A DNA stretch of 64,000 nt. It comes from Halichoerus grypus. Lineage: Eukaryota > Chordata > Mammalia > Carnivora > Phocidae. A program made the position numbers and the translations under genes. The notes under the pieces were generated by a model that had not been told where the DNA came from, ran no database searches, and worked only from the letters and a program-made list of their open reading frames with translations. Shown piece by piece: positions 47,771-58,749 of this stretch. The stretch spans positions 68,143,239 to 68,207,238 of the forward strand of contig NC_135712.1 in NCBI RefSeq assembly GCF_964656455.1, written 5' to 3'. The number at the start of each line of letters is the position of its first letter. Position 1 is the stretch's first letter.

Positions 47771-49229
47771 TCTAGCTCAGGAAGTACAGTGCCAACAGCC
47801 CTCCAGACTCCTTAGTGAGCCTTTGCCAATCAGACCAGCCTTGGCTCCCCATGTTCTCATGGCTCTACTGTGTCCATGGACGGTCAGGAATAAAGGCAGC
47901 AACTGCAGTTAAAACCATCCAAGAGTGAAAATCCTTAGGGTGGGTCAAGGCTAGAGAGGAAGGTTGAGGGTATGGGAGACGCTCCCAGCCTTTGGGAAAC
48001 CTTCCATCTAATCCTTCTTCTTCCTTTTCCTCATGTGGAAGGCAGTTGGGAAATGGGGATCATTTCCAAAGCAGACAAGTTAGGGGTGGCTATTCATACA
48101 AAGAGCCAGGCCTGTGGTATGGAAGATCTGGAGCTGGGGGCTTGGGTCCAACTCTGTGGTATATCTACACAAATCTGCTCCGGTGTAGGGCTGGGGGTGG
48201 TGGTGGTGCTGCTGAAACATCTTTTTTAGTCAGGGCAGATCTCTCAGTGGCCCTGATCTTGTTTGATCCTTTTCTCTATGCAGTCTTCTTATTTCCTCCT
48301 CAGGAGTATCCTGGAATGGTTTGGATTTTGTCTGTCGAGCCTCCCTTCTGTCTGTATGGCTTCTGGACCCCACAGTCAGAGGGAAACATTATTCATGAGC
48401 TCAGACTTGGGTGGGGACCCTGGGAGGCTCTGTGTGTCCTTGCGAGAGCTCCTTCTTCAGAGCGCTGAGCCTTAAGCTTCTTTTCCAGTATTGGCGATGG
48501 CCATGCCAATGCTTCCTCCTTCTTGTACTGTGGTCCCCACCCTGGAGGATGTTGGGCAGCTGCCTGGGATGTGTGCAGGGGTCTGTGATCATGACATAGA
48601 GGTTTTCTTTTTGCAATAACCAGTGCCTGTAAGGACATACCTTAGCTTTGTCCCCTGTGACCCTCCTGGGAAACTTGGTCCTGCTTCCTAATAGTGCCCA
48701 TTAAAGGATAAATTTTTAAATGATAGAATAAATAGTGAATGGAAAGTTTAGGAAAAAAGAGGAAAGAAAAAGCAACCATGTCAAATCCCAGCCTTCTAAT
48801 AGCAACAATGTTCATCATTTCACTGTACTCCTTCCTGCTTTTTTTAATGTGATATTTAGAAAACATTTATAATCATAGTGCGTACATATGCATTTGCAGT
48901 GATTCAGACCTTGAGCATCCTTGTTCCTGATAAAGATTCCTGTGCTCCTCCAGCAGGAGTGACAGGTGGCATCTCAGGCAGGCAGACAGGCAGGGGTGGA
49001 TCTTCGGCTGTGCAGAGAACACTTAACATCTTTTCTATGAATCTAAACACCTTCCAGCAGTGATGTCCTGGATGGATGCTTTAAGGGTTTCTCTGCACGG
49101 TAGTCAGTTAATCCTGAGCCCTTCTACCTCACAGAGGTCTGCAAAGAGAAGTCAATTGAAGGTTAAATTTCCAAAGACCATAGCCCGTTCAATAGCTTGT
49201 GTTCTCAAAAAGAGAACATCACCTTCATT

Positions 49230-49422
49230 ATCATCTCGCATTTGTAGAAAGCTTTACTTTTCAAAGTGCTTCCCCATTTGCCAGCTCCTCAGTCCTGGCG
49301 GCCACCCAGTAAAATGCTCATCAGTATTTTCATCTGCACTTGGCAGTGAGATATTAGAGAAGTCAAAAGACTTGCCTAAGGTCACACATGTGAACCACAT
49401 CCAAACCCCATGCCCTTCACCT
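49230..49422 (-). repeat. MIR-like fragment just upstream of exon 3
   Basis: ATTATCATCTCGCATTTGTAG, GACTTGCCTAAGGTCACACATGTG; a reversed MIR core, diverged. Confidence 0.55.
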
Positions 49423-49512
49423 AACCAGTGACGGCATTTCTCTGGGCGCCATATTTCTGCCTGTTTTCTCCAGCACTCAGATGGACTTTCAGCACACTTT
49501 CTGGCTGGTTTT

Positions 49513-49541
49513 CTTAACAGCCCTCCTTTTCCTCCCTGCAG
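49513..49541 (+). promoter_or_regulatory. KALRN: Branch point and 3' splice site of exon 3
   Basis: TTAAC (branch A at 49517) lies 24 nt upstream of the acceptor CAG ending at 49541, with a 20-nt CT tract between. An extra AG at 49519-49520 sits only 3 nt after the branch A, normally too close to be used as an acceptor. Confidence 0.75.
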
Positions 49542-49656
49542 GGGGCCGTGATAAGCGAGGCGGACCCATCCTGACTTTTCCAGCTCGGAGCAATCATGAC
49601 AGAATAAGACAGGAAGACCTGCGGAAACTCGTGACCTATTTGGCCAGTGTGCCAAG
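49542..49656 (+). CDS. KALRN: KALRN coding exon 3 (CRAL-TRIO domain)
   Basis: This 115-nt exon begins with GG, completing the glycine codon opened by exon 2, and encodes 37 whole codons starting GRDKRGGPILTFPARS and ending LVTYLASVP. The last two bases AG open a serine codon (phase 2). The GGRDKRGGP(I/V)LTFPAR core is the invariant opening of the CRAL-TRIO domain in kalirin and TRIO. The ending LVTYLASVP is kalirin; TRIO has LISYLACIP. Approximate residues are 49-85. The acceptor has a strong CT tract (CCTCCTTTTCCTCCCTGCAG) with a TTAAC branch-point candidate (A at 49517), and the donor is AAG-GTAAGG. The length is not a multiple of three, so loss of this exon alone would shift the frame. No stop codon and no in-frame ATG are present. 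Confidence 0.97.
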
Positions 49657-50264
49657 GTAAGGTAGAGGGGAATGTCCTGCAGGGGAGGGAGTGAGGAGCT
49701 GGGCTGAGGCAAGTGAGTTGGAATGAGGCTCCATCCTGCCAGGGGCCCAGTTGTTTCTGCCCTTGAAGTGGATTCTAATTATTCCTGGAACATCACCCAC
49801 AGTTCACCTTGTTCTCATCATTCCCATTGTTACTGCTGGGACTCACATGAATGGAGTGGGAGCCCTGGGTGGAGGTGAGAACAAGGACAGGGGCTGGAGC
49901 AGGAGAAACTATGGCCTGGGGAGGAGGGTGGGAAGTTGCTGTTTTCCTTAGGGAAGTGGAAAGTCTGGCTGATTCTACTCTGGCTTGTGCAATGGATTAT
50001 TTTCACAACCTCTGGCTTGTGAATGTGTTTATGGCTTTTGGGGTTTGGGGCGAATAACTGCACTTGTATCACACAGCTAGATGCAGCCCTCAGCTCAGTC
50101 GCCGTCACACATTTTCAGCAGGGTTAATATTGCCTCCAAGGGGGTTGAAAATTGGTTGGGGGGGGGCTAATGAAAAGCTTGCTTTTTTTATGTATTAAGC
50201 ACAGATATACATACTGCACCTAAAAAGGTGTGCAGTATATTCATGGTATTAAAATTTCGTCAGT

Positions 50265-50473
50265 TGGGGGGTGCCTGTGTGGCTCAGTCAGTTGAGCATC
50301 TGACTCAGTTTCGGCTCAGGTGACGATCTCAGGGTCCTGGAATCGAGCCCCGCATTGGGCCCGTGCTCAGTGGGGAGTTGGCGTCGGATTCTTTCTCTCT
50401 CTCCCCGCCCTCTGCCCCTCTCCCTGCTCACATGCTCTCTCTCTAAAATAAATAAATAAAAATATTTTTAAAA
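50265..50473 (+). mobile_element. Can-SINE, older subfamily
   Basis: GGGGGGTGCCTGTGTGGCTCAG, body with GACGATCTCAGGGTCCTGG, tail AAATAAATAAATAAAAATATTTTT. Flanks share AAAATTTC (50251 and 50473). Confidence 0.92.
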
Positions 50474-51072
50474 AATTTCATTGGGTGGGGCAATTAAAGA
50501 AAAAAAGCATTAAAAAGCTCATTTAGGGCAGGGAATGATGATAATTTTAACAGGTTGAGAAACATTGGTTTCTGAGCGTTTCCAGGTAGTGCTGGTCATG
50601 TTGGTGGTGGAGAGAGACATGTCAAGGCCATGGCCTGTATCTTCTAAGAAGGGAGAGGAGAGGCCTTTGTAGACTCAGAGATCCCAGCATGTGAGAGCTG
50701 AGAGAGCCCTGAAAAGCAGTCTCGGCAGCTACATGTTGTGTTCTGCTTAGGAATCAGGGTCAGTGGGGATGAGAGCTGCTCACAGGACAGTGAGCAGGCA
50801 GTGGCTGGCCTACAACTCTGCCCTCCTGACTCCTGCCCCAGGACTCTCCCATCCTTGCCCTTGGCCAGAGAGATTTCTGTTCTCTGCCACTTAGTGGAGC
50901 TGGAGCCTGGCAAGTGTTTGTCGTGGCAAATAAGAAGTGGTGCCTTGGGCTTTCGGAATCTTCTTCTTGTCTCTGTGCATTTTATAGGAGAATTAGTAAT
51001 TACAGAGAGGAGCTCCATATACAGCCCCGCCTCTGCTGGGAGACCTTGGATAATTGTTGAAAGTGCTGATTA

Positions 51073-51267
51073 CGGATGCCTGGGTGGCTCAGTTAGTTAA
51101 GCGTCTGCCTTCGGCTCAGGTCATGATCTCAGGGTCCTGGGATTGAGCCCCGCATCAGGCTCCCTGCTCAGCAGGGAGTCTGCTTTTCCATCTGCCTTCC
51201 CCCGCTCCCCGCTTGTGTTCTCTCTCACTTGCTCTCTCTCTCTCAAATAAATAAATCTTTAAAAAAA
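51073..51267 (+). mobile_element. Can-SINE with intact target-site duplication
   Basis: Head CGGATGCCTGGGTGGCTCAG; tail AAATAAATAAATCTTT. Flanked by a perfect 14-bp GAAAGTGCTGATTA at 51059-51072 and 51268-51281. Confidence 0.95.
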
Positions 51268-52734
51268 GAAAGTGCTGATTAGGTTCTTGAAGCAGGTGTC
51301 CAATGAGGCAAGCACTACATTTAAAAGTGCTACGAGGCAGACAAATGTAAAGGGATTGGTAGACAGTGATGGGCAGGTGGTACAGGGGATTTAAGACAGT
51401 CATCTGGGGCTTGGGAGGATATTGACTAGAATGGGGAGCCTTGAAGACCCCCCGCAGAAGGCTGTGCACAAACAGATGTCAAATAGTGTCTCTCTTTTTA
51501 TTCTTTATGATATCTGCTGGGGGTCAGAAAAGAGATAAAAGGTCTTAAGTTCCAATGAAAGGGATTCAGGTTATATCCAAATAAGAACTTCTAAACTTTG
51601 AGAGCAGGAGTCTTTGGATGAAGAATAGAAGAGAATACTTTTTTTTTCCTGGAGGTCTTTGTACAGAAGAAATGTTCCCTTCTGTCTCAGAGGCAAGGAG
51701 ATGGACTAAATCACCCATGATTGATGTAGGTAATTTAGCAATTTAGTTATCTAGGGGCTAAGCAGTTTTAAAAGTACCTTTCCCAAGTATACTACTAACA
51801 AGCATAAAACCAGGCATTTTCTAAAGCAATTTACAAGAGAAGTTTTCATGGGGACCCATGATGAACTCTCAGTTCCTTTAGAGTCAGAAGAAATTGGGGT
51901 CCCAGGAGACATGAAGGGTACATTTTTTTTTCTTTCTGGTATGTTTATCACATCCCTGCAGCTAATGCACACTTACCTTCTAAAGAATAGAAGGTAAAAG
52001 AATTAGAAGAACACTTTCCTTCATTCTGATTTGTTAAGCGAAGATGGAACAAAATAGATTGGCAGCAATTAAAAAGGAGGGGGTGAAGGGGAATGAAACC
52101 CACAAGGGCCTGAGAGAAAGGTCACAGAAAAGAAGAAATAATACATTATCATTGAAGGAATGTACTGGATGCAAGCTCTCTGCTTCTTAGAGGGTGGTCC
52201 CAGGCATTGCATCCTGTGCCCCTGAGAGCAAAAAAAAAAAAGGTTCTTCACAGGTTCTGGCCAGTGGGAGGCAAGTATCCTGTTGCCACCTTAAGTGGGA
52301 AGAATTATTCTTGGCGACCTGCTGCCTCTGTCTCGAGGGTCTTTGTTTACCAGGAGTGTGAGCACTTGGCAGGTTGCAGATTTTACCAACTAATCATGCC
52401 CACCCATTACTTCTTAATTCTGTTCGCCTCAAGTTCACACAAGCCTACTATTGGAAACAAAATCTGGAACAGAATTGTTCCAAAGACAGTGAAGTCTGGA
52501 GAGAGAAACCGAAGAACTTTGCAGGTCAGATGGTATTTGCCACTCTTCTGCTTAGCCATGGCTTTGGGAAAGAAGGGAAACTATGAAAATGAATAGCTAG
52601 ATTAGGTCGATGATACTGATGAGAAGAAATGATCTATTCTGGGTCCTGGCTTCAGGAGGCTAAAAGACAGGCTCCTGTCGGGGTGGAGTGTTCCCTATAG
52701 ACTGGTATAATCATCTGTAGGTGATATTTGGCAT

Positions 52735-52850
52735 TCATATATTCATGCATTTATTCATTCTTTCTTTATTTAACAAATATTTAGAGCCTCTACATGCCAG
52801 GTAGACTGAGCATTCCTGGTGAGCAGGAACAGACATTTTGATAAAGTTAG
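52735..52850 (-). repeat. L2 3'-end fragment (antisense)
   Basis: TTATTCATTCTTTCTTTATTTAACAAATATTTAGAGCCTCTACATGCCAGG. Confidence 0.65.
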
Positions 52851-53989
52851 GTAAAACTTGGGTATTTCCCTACCCAGTGCAAACCAGTAGCCATAAAAGG
52901 CAGTACACTGTATGACTGTGCTGATAGCAGAAGAGATGAGCTGGCCAGCAGAAGACAGGCCAGTAAGGACCAGTAAGTGATGAAAGAAGATCCCAGAATC
53001 TAAGGAACCAGTCATCTTGAGGCCAATTCTGGCACCATTCTAGAATAGATGATCAAACAGATGGTTGTGAAAATTTAGAAATGAATGGGAAGAAATGGTC
53101 CCACTATCCTCTGTGAAAGCCAGGCCACTTCTGGACCACTGCATTCAACTCTGCAACACTGAATTCTGCCAGTCCATTTTAAGAACGACATCAAGCCCTT
53201 AGAATAATGTCAGGGGAGCAGCACATTGGGGGATCTACAAACGGTGTCTCTGCAGTTGAAGGATTGAAGGATGTTTTCTGGCAGGAATGAAAATGGAAGA
53301 AAAGTGGTTCCTGACTTCCGGTGTCAGGACAGCTGCCCTAAAGGAGAGGGAGCAGGCATGGTTAGAGATTAGGACTTGAATCTGCCCACGTGGGAGCTGT
53401 CCAGCAGTCTTGCTGCTGCCTTTGGAGAAAGTGGGCTCCCTTTCAGTGGAGACGGGGTGACCTTCTGTTAGGGAGGCTGTAGGAAGAATTCTCCCATTGA
53501 ACTGGAGGCTGGATTGGATAATTTCTAAGAGGCTTTCTCATCCTGAATTCTGTGTTTCTATGATAGTGGGGAAAAAACACGTCATAAAATCTAGGACCTC
53601 AAAACAGTATTATCACTCCCACCAACATACACTTCCTTTCTCAGGCTCCAAATAAGTTAGGGCCTGGAATTTCACTTCAGATGGTGTCTACATCTGAAAT
53701 CTTAAGAGAACTGCTTTCCAGTCCCTTTGGACTCTGGGTGGGAATTTAGGGGCATCATCTGGGACCAAGGATCATCCTGGACTGTGACAGTTTGGAACAG
53801 TCCTAGTAACTCTTTTGGGATCCATCTTGACTTGAAGTAAGCCCTTTCCAACTTTTCTTTTGTGTTCCTGATGGGTCTGAGCACCCATCTCCAGGCTCTT
53901 CTCCACACTTCCTGTCATCTTCTTCTGAGGAATCATGGACTATCAGAGTGGGAAGAGGCCTGAAAAGTCTTCCAATTCAACTTGCTAAT

Positions 53990-54062
53990 AACTCCATTTA
54001 CTGAATTCAACAAATGTTTGCTGAGTGCCTACTATGAGCCGGGGCCCGGATAGGCATCTTGG
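53990..54062 (-). repeat. L2 3'-end fragment (antisense)
   Basis: TTCAACAAATGTTTGCTGAGTGCCTACTATGAGCC. Confidence 0.65.
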
Positions 54063-54374
54063 TGGGCTCTCGTGTTATCTTTTCTGACTGTCATCCGTGC
54101 TATGCTCAGCTCACTTTTTTTATCCTTCTTGTCTGCTATCTGCTTGCAGCTACTGGTACATGAAAGGAACAGAAAGGAAATAATCAGATACGATCAGCTG
54201 ATGAATGTTCCTGGAAATTGAGAGGCAGGATAGAACATTTAGCCTGAGAGTAAATAATTGCCCAGGCAGAGCTCACAGTGTAGATAATCTACCCACTGTG
54301 ATTATTGAGAGTTGACCAAATGCTTGAAAAAGGAATTCCTAAGTAGCTAGTTAAAAAAAAAAATCCTGGATTAC

Positions 54375-54700
54375 TTTTGTTGCATTGAATTTCTCCTCTT
54401 CATTGTCTTTATCATCCTGCTTTGTCATGACCATCTTTCCGCGGCTTCTAAGGGCACCAGTTGTTAGCCCCTTGATGTGTCTGCCACTTAATTCTGCTCT
54501 TAGCAGTGCAGCTGAGATGCTAAGTGGTCTGGCAAGAAAGGCAGATATCATACTGGTGAGGAAAGATGACAAGAAATTAAGATGGGATAGTCTGTAATGC
54601 CAATCAAACCAAGGTGCCAATATTCACAGCTTATTATTTGATAACACTTGCTCTTGTTCTACTGATTTCAGCAAGAGATAAATTGGGCTTCTAGCCAGCT
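54375..54700. promoter_or_regulatory. Candidate conserved non-coding element
   Basis: Non-repetitive block with TTTGTTGCATTGAATTTC, CTGCCACTTAATTCTGC, GTGCCAATATTCACAGC and TTATTATTTGATAACACTTGC (GATA plus AT-rich cores). Two short opposing ORFs here look incidental. Inference only. Confidence 0.3.
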
Positions 54701-55329
54701 CTGTCTTTGTGCAACATCACCAGAAAATAGAAATACGCAGAAAGAGCCAGAAAGACAGTTAAAAAATGAGGAGGTAAAAACTGCAAGGGTTTCCTCCCAC
54801 TATACTCAGCCTTCGCGAGCCCAAGCTATCCAAACTGTCATCACTGAGTGTGTTTTATTGCAAGGGCCTGTTGAGATGTGTTGTTGGCATCCTGTGCTTT
54901 GTTCTGGGATCGTCAATTAAAGGAGGATATGGGGAGTACTGATAGAAGGTCCAGAAAATAGGACCAATGAGAACATTGGCCTACAACTTACACCTTTTCA
55001 CATTCATTTTAAATTTATTTTGTTGCTTATGTATAGAGGACTTATAATTTCTATTACAGTTCCCAGGTTCTATAGAAATTTGAGCAATAGCAGTTGAGTG
55101 TCCCTGTTGTTAAGCTGTGTATAACACAAGTCCTGAAGAGCAATAGTGTTCTACTCTGCTGCTAAGGAATGTAAAATCACACCAGTAACTACCCTCATTA
55201 GTGATCACTTTCCTCGGAGCTGCGCACACCTTCACAGTAAAGGGAAGAGAGGCATCCTAGGATAGACAGAAGATGCTGAGGTTCAGATCCCAGCTCTACC
55301 ACTTCTCAGTAAGGAAGCACATGGCCAGT

Positions 55330-55795
55330 CAACCTGGGTGATCTGAGAAGAGTTTAATGAAGGCACAGTTTACAATCATGCAGGCAGGAAACAGGGAAAC
55401 CAGCAAGATTTGGATTCCCAAGTTATCCCGGGGCTAGAAACTGCAGGGAGGGGAGATGTTACTACTTCTAGGCCTGAAGGAGCAAGGTGAGGAGCATTCC
55501 CAGAATGTGGAGAGAGACGGCTGTGTGAGAGGGCTGCCTGCCAGGAGCTGTGGCCTTGGGTGATACCATGATGGCGGGGGGGGGGGGGGGGGGGAGGTGA
55601 AGCTATACTCTTACTTCACTGCCCTCCCATTCTCTTACCTCCTGTCAGTGTTTGTCATTGACTGAAGGCAGCCAGAGCCAGTGACAGGGAGCCCATTGAT
55701 GCAATCCGTGTGGGTCAGTCTCCCAGGGTGTCAGGTTGAGGGGAGAGGATGGAGAATGGATTTGGAGGGGCAAATGGAAGATATTTGGCATGGGA
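55330..55795. other. Unidentified insertion within the MIR
   Basis: Contains GGCCTGAAGGAGCAAGGTGAGG, a G19 run, GGGAGCCCATTGATGCAATCC and GGATTTGGAGGGGCAAATGGAAGATATTTGG. It seems familiar as an interspersed repeat but I cannot name the family. Confidence 0.4.
55576..55594 (+). repeat. G19 homopolymer
   Basis: Nineteen consecutive G on the strand sense to KALRN after CATGATGGC. Confidence 0.9.
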
Positions 55796-55954
55796 TGAAA
55801 CCTTGGGCATGTTACTCAACATTTCTGGTCCAATATTCTGATTTTTAATCTAGGAAAAGAATGCCCATCTCACGAGAGTGTTGTAAAGAAATTATCTAGC
55901 AATCTCTCTGTAGCACCCAGGTGATCAGTACTTCTTGGTCTGTCTCCTAAAGGA

Positions 55955-55955
<1 letters not shown>

Positions 55956-55994
<39 letters not shown>
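55956..55994. repeat. (AAT)13 microsatellite
   Basis: Uninterrupted 39-bp trinucleotide run, likely polymorphic. It sits just past the end of the MIR. Confidence 0.95.
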
Positions 55995-56094
55995 TGTATA
56001 TACACACATACATATCTAGTAATATTTGCTACATATTAAGGAATAGATATAATGTATATGTAAGTTATGAAGCATAATAATGAAATGAATACCC

Positions 56095-56400
56095 GAGAGC
56101 CCACCCCCCAACTTCAGAAGCAGAATATCACGTTTGCTTTTAAAGCTGCCTATGGCCCCTCCTCACTCTGATCCCCCTTATATCCCCCAGAAACAACCAC
56201 TCTTCTGAGTTTTGTGTTTATCCTTCTCTTGCTTTTTTGGTGTAGTTTACCACAAGTTTCATAAATAGTATATCGTTTAATTTTGCTTGTTTTTTAGTTT
56301 TATAAAAATGGTATCATACCGTATGTAGTTTTCTTTGACTAGCTTTTTTGAATTACTGTGATATTCAGCAGGATGGATGAATTCTCAAGTGTGATTTTGA
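56095..56400 (-). repeat. L1M-like fragment, antisense
   Basis: CCCCTTATATCCCCCAGAAACAACCACTCTTCTGAG and TTTTATAAAAATGGTATCATACCGTATG resemble reversed old L1 3' UTR. Confidence 0.6.
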
Positions 56401-56469
56401 GTAGGGAAAAAACACTTAATGCATCCAACCTCTGGAACTGATCTATTAAGTAATAAATAAATGCTAACC

Positions 56470-56685
56470 ATTATTATTATCTTTAACCTGCATTATTGAA
56501 CTGTCAAGTATTTTGCATGCAAAACTTAATTCTCACAGCATGTTGAGGTGGGCATGATTATTCCTCTTTTACATATGAGGGGACTGAAGCCTAAAGCTCT
56601 GAGACGTTAGGTAACTTGCCTATGGACACACAGCCATTATAACTTAGAGCTAGATGCTCTAGTACCAGAGCTTGAAATGTTATCC
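56470..56685 (-). repeat. MIR SINE (antisense)
   Basis: TTAATTCTCACAGCATGTTGAGGTGGGC, CATATGAGGGGACTGAAGCC, GGTAACTTGCCTATGGACACACAGCC. Confidence 0.75.
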
Positions 56686-57222
56686 GCTGAAAAGATGAGG
56701 AGCCAGAGTGAAGGAAGCCATGGTGATGGAGTGCAGGGGACAGATCTGGGGGTAGTAGGAAGGTCAATGCTGCAGGATAGGCCAAGGTTTGGGTTGGAAC
56801 AGGACAATGGAAGAGAGTGGTAAGGAGATGAGGGGGCAGACAGGTGTAATGATGTTGGGCAGCCATGATCTGTGCATCAAACCTGCTTTCTCTAAGCTTC
56901 TCTTTGGGTTCTAAGTGTGAGGGTGCAGGTGGAGGAATGCAGATGGCAGTTGCCTAACGCCTGGGTTTCTGCTGGTTAAGGCAGCCATGGTGAGCGTGGA
57001 TATGCAGGACAATGGAGGTGACTGTGGAGGGTGCCTCAGACTTTCTCCCCCAGGTGTTTTTCTTCAGTTATAGACATGTGAATGCTCCTCATTTATGCTT
57101 ATCTGTGGATGATAGTCAACTAGGCTGTAGTAACCAAATAACACCAAGAGATATAGTGAAAAAACAGAAGCACTTAAGACCATAGAAACTATTTAAAGAG
57201 ATGAGTAAAAAATTGTCAGTGG

Positions 57223-57419
57223 GTCGGGGCGCCTGGGTGGCTCAGTTGGTTAAGCAACTGCCTTCAGCTCCGGTCATGATCCTGGAGTCCCGGGATCGAG
57301 TCCCACATCGGGCTCCCTGCTCGGCGGGGAGTCTGCTTCTCCCTCTGATCCTCCCCCTCTCATGCTCTCTGTCTCCCATTCTCTCTCTCAGATAAATAAA
57401 TAAAATCTTTAAAAAAAAA
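57223..57419 (+). mobile_element. Can-SINE, young subfamily, intact target-site duplication
   Basis: Nearly consensus copy: GGGGCGCCTGGGTGGCTCAG, CTGGAGTCCCGGGATCGAGTC, tail AAATAAATAAAATCTTT plus A15. Flanked by a perfect 16-bp AAAAAATTGTCAGTGG at 57207-57222 and 57420-57435. One of the youngest-looking insertions in the window. Confidence 0.96.
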
Positions 57420-58134
57420 AAAAAATTGTCAGTGGCAGGGACCGTGCACATGAAGCCTGGTCTCTGTTGTACTCTAGAGATGGTAGTCCCGTTCAGTTTC
57501 CTTGGGCCTTTCTTTCACTCAGCCACCTTTCCAGTTCATCTTGTGTGCTACTCTGGTGGCAGAAGCACCATCCTGGCATTAGCGTTCTGCTGATATGCAT
57601 TTTGAAGCTGGTCCACTTCCCTGACCATGCCAGCGCTGGACTTGGCGGGTCTGGCCAGCACAGCCCTGTTGGGGCTACAGGGCCAGAGGGGCTCATGGAA
57701 ACCCTGTGAAAAGCAACTGTGTGTGTGGTGGAGGCAGAGCTAACCATGATACTTTGTGTACACGTTTGTGTCTACATTTGTGATGTAGCATTTGTGATTC
57801 CCTGGAGAACAATAACCTGGATGATGAGAGGCGGAAACCATGTGGTCATGAAATAGCTATGGGAAGCAGGCCTGGTTATTCCAGGAACCAGTGAATGCCT
57901 TTAGATGATAAATCAAGGACCCAGCATTGGACAAAGCATTCCTGATGGAGAGAGGAATGTTGTTTGTCTTGCTCAGGCATCTTCAGTGTAACCCTTGGAA
58001 GGGACGTGGAGTTGGTGGGAGTGGAGTTAACAGTAGTGGACTAGCAGAGAAGACAAGTGAGCTCGAGGGAAAGGACTGATCCTGGAAATGAGGCAGGGAG
58101 TTCCAGCCCAAGAAGAATGAACCCAGAAACTTCT

Positions 58135-58337
58135 TTTTTTTTTTTTTTTTTAAAGATTTTATTCATTTGACAGAGAGAGAGACAGCGAGAGAGGGAAAAC
58201 TAGCAGGGGGGAGTGGGAGAGGGAGAAGCAGGCTTCCCACGGAGCAGGGAGCCCAATGCGGGGCTCGATCCCAGGACCCTGGAACCATGACCTGAGCCGA
58301 AGGCAGACGCTTAACGACTGAGCCAGCCAGGCGCCCC
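58135..58337 (-). mobile_element. Can-SINE, antisense, with long poly-T
   Basis: About 18 T, then AAAGATTTTATTCATTTGACAG and ends GAGCCAGCCAGGCGCCCC. Flanked by 17-bp TGAACCCAGAAACTTCT (58118-58134) / TGAACCTAGAAACTTCT (58338-58354), one mismatch. Confidence 0.95.
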
Positions 58338-58394
58338 TGAACCTAGAAACTTCTGTTCTAGGAGAAGAAATGTGCATGGCTGCTGACAAATGTC

Positions 58395-58522
58395 CTCACC
58401 TGTAAACTAGGCGTAAAAGGATTACTGAGCACAACAGTGGTGAGGATTACACAAGAACCCATGGACAGAGCCCAGCTCAGGACTTGGCACTCAGAAGGAG
58501 CCGAGTAAAGAGCAGATCTTTC
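58395..58522 (+). repeat. MIR SINE fragment (3' half)
   Basis: CCTCACCTGTAAACTAGGCG, GTGGTGAGGATTACACAAG, CTCAGGACTTGGCACTCAG follow the MIR 3' half. Confidence 0.65.
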
Positions 58523-58749
58523 CCTTCCCTTGCTGGAAAGCAGAGGCCTTGTTTTGCCACTTGTCCTTCCTTGCCCCTAGTACTGCTTTGTCAAAGTCAG
58601 GCTCAGGGAGATGGCTAAGGTTGGGATAGAGCTAGCAGGAGTATCAGTGACAGCAGTGAGGTCAGAAACACCGAGCACACTTGCAAGAAATATGGAATGA
58701 GTTAACATGTATGCCTAGTAGTGTGATAAAGTCTTGACCTCTTTTATTA

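Larger units (their letters stand above)
42789..49541 (+). other. KALRN: KALRN intron 2 (complete, 6753 bp)
   Basis: A GT-AG phase 1 intron between exons 2 and 3. It contains an LTR nested in a hAT relic (43353-43997), an L2 fragment near 45 kb, a long CT-rich stretch (45850-47770) and a MIR-like fragment about 120 bp upstream of exon 3. No carnivore SINE or L1 lies in it, unlike the flanking introns. Confidence 0.9.
55270..55945 (+). repeat. MIR SINE split by an insertion of about 0.45 kb
   Basis: Left part: GAGGTTCAGATCCCAGCTCTACCACTTCTCAG. Right part (from about 55800): CCTTGGGCATGTTACTCAAC, GGAAAAGAATGCCCATCTCACGAGAG. In an intact MIR these would be separated by about 15 nt. Confidence 0.65.

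Noticed and set aside
42714..49656. TRIO as the gene instead of KALRN
   Set aside because: TRIO differs at several positions (KEKVAYLS, LISYLACIP), and the exon readings here match kalirin at each of them.
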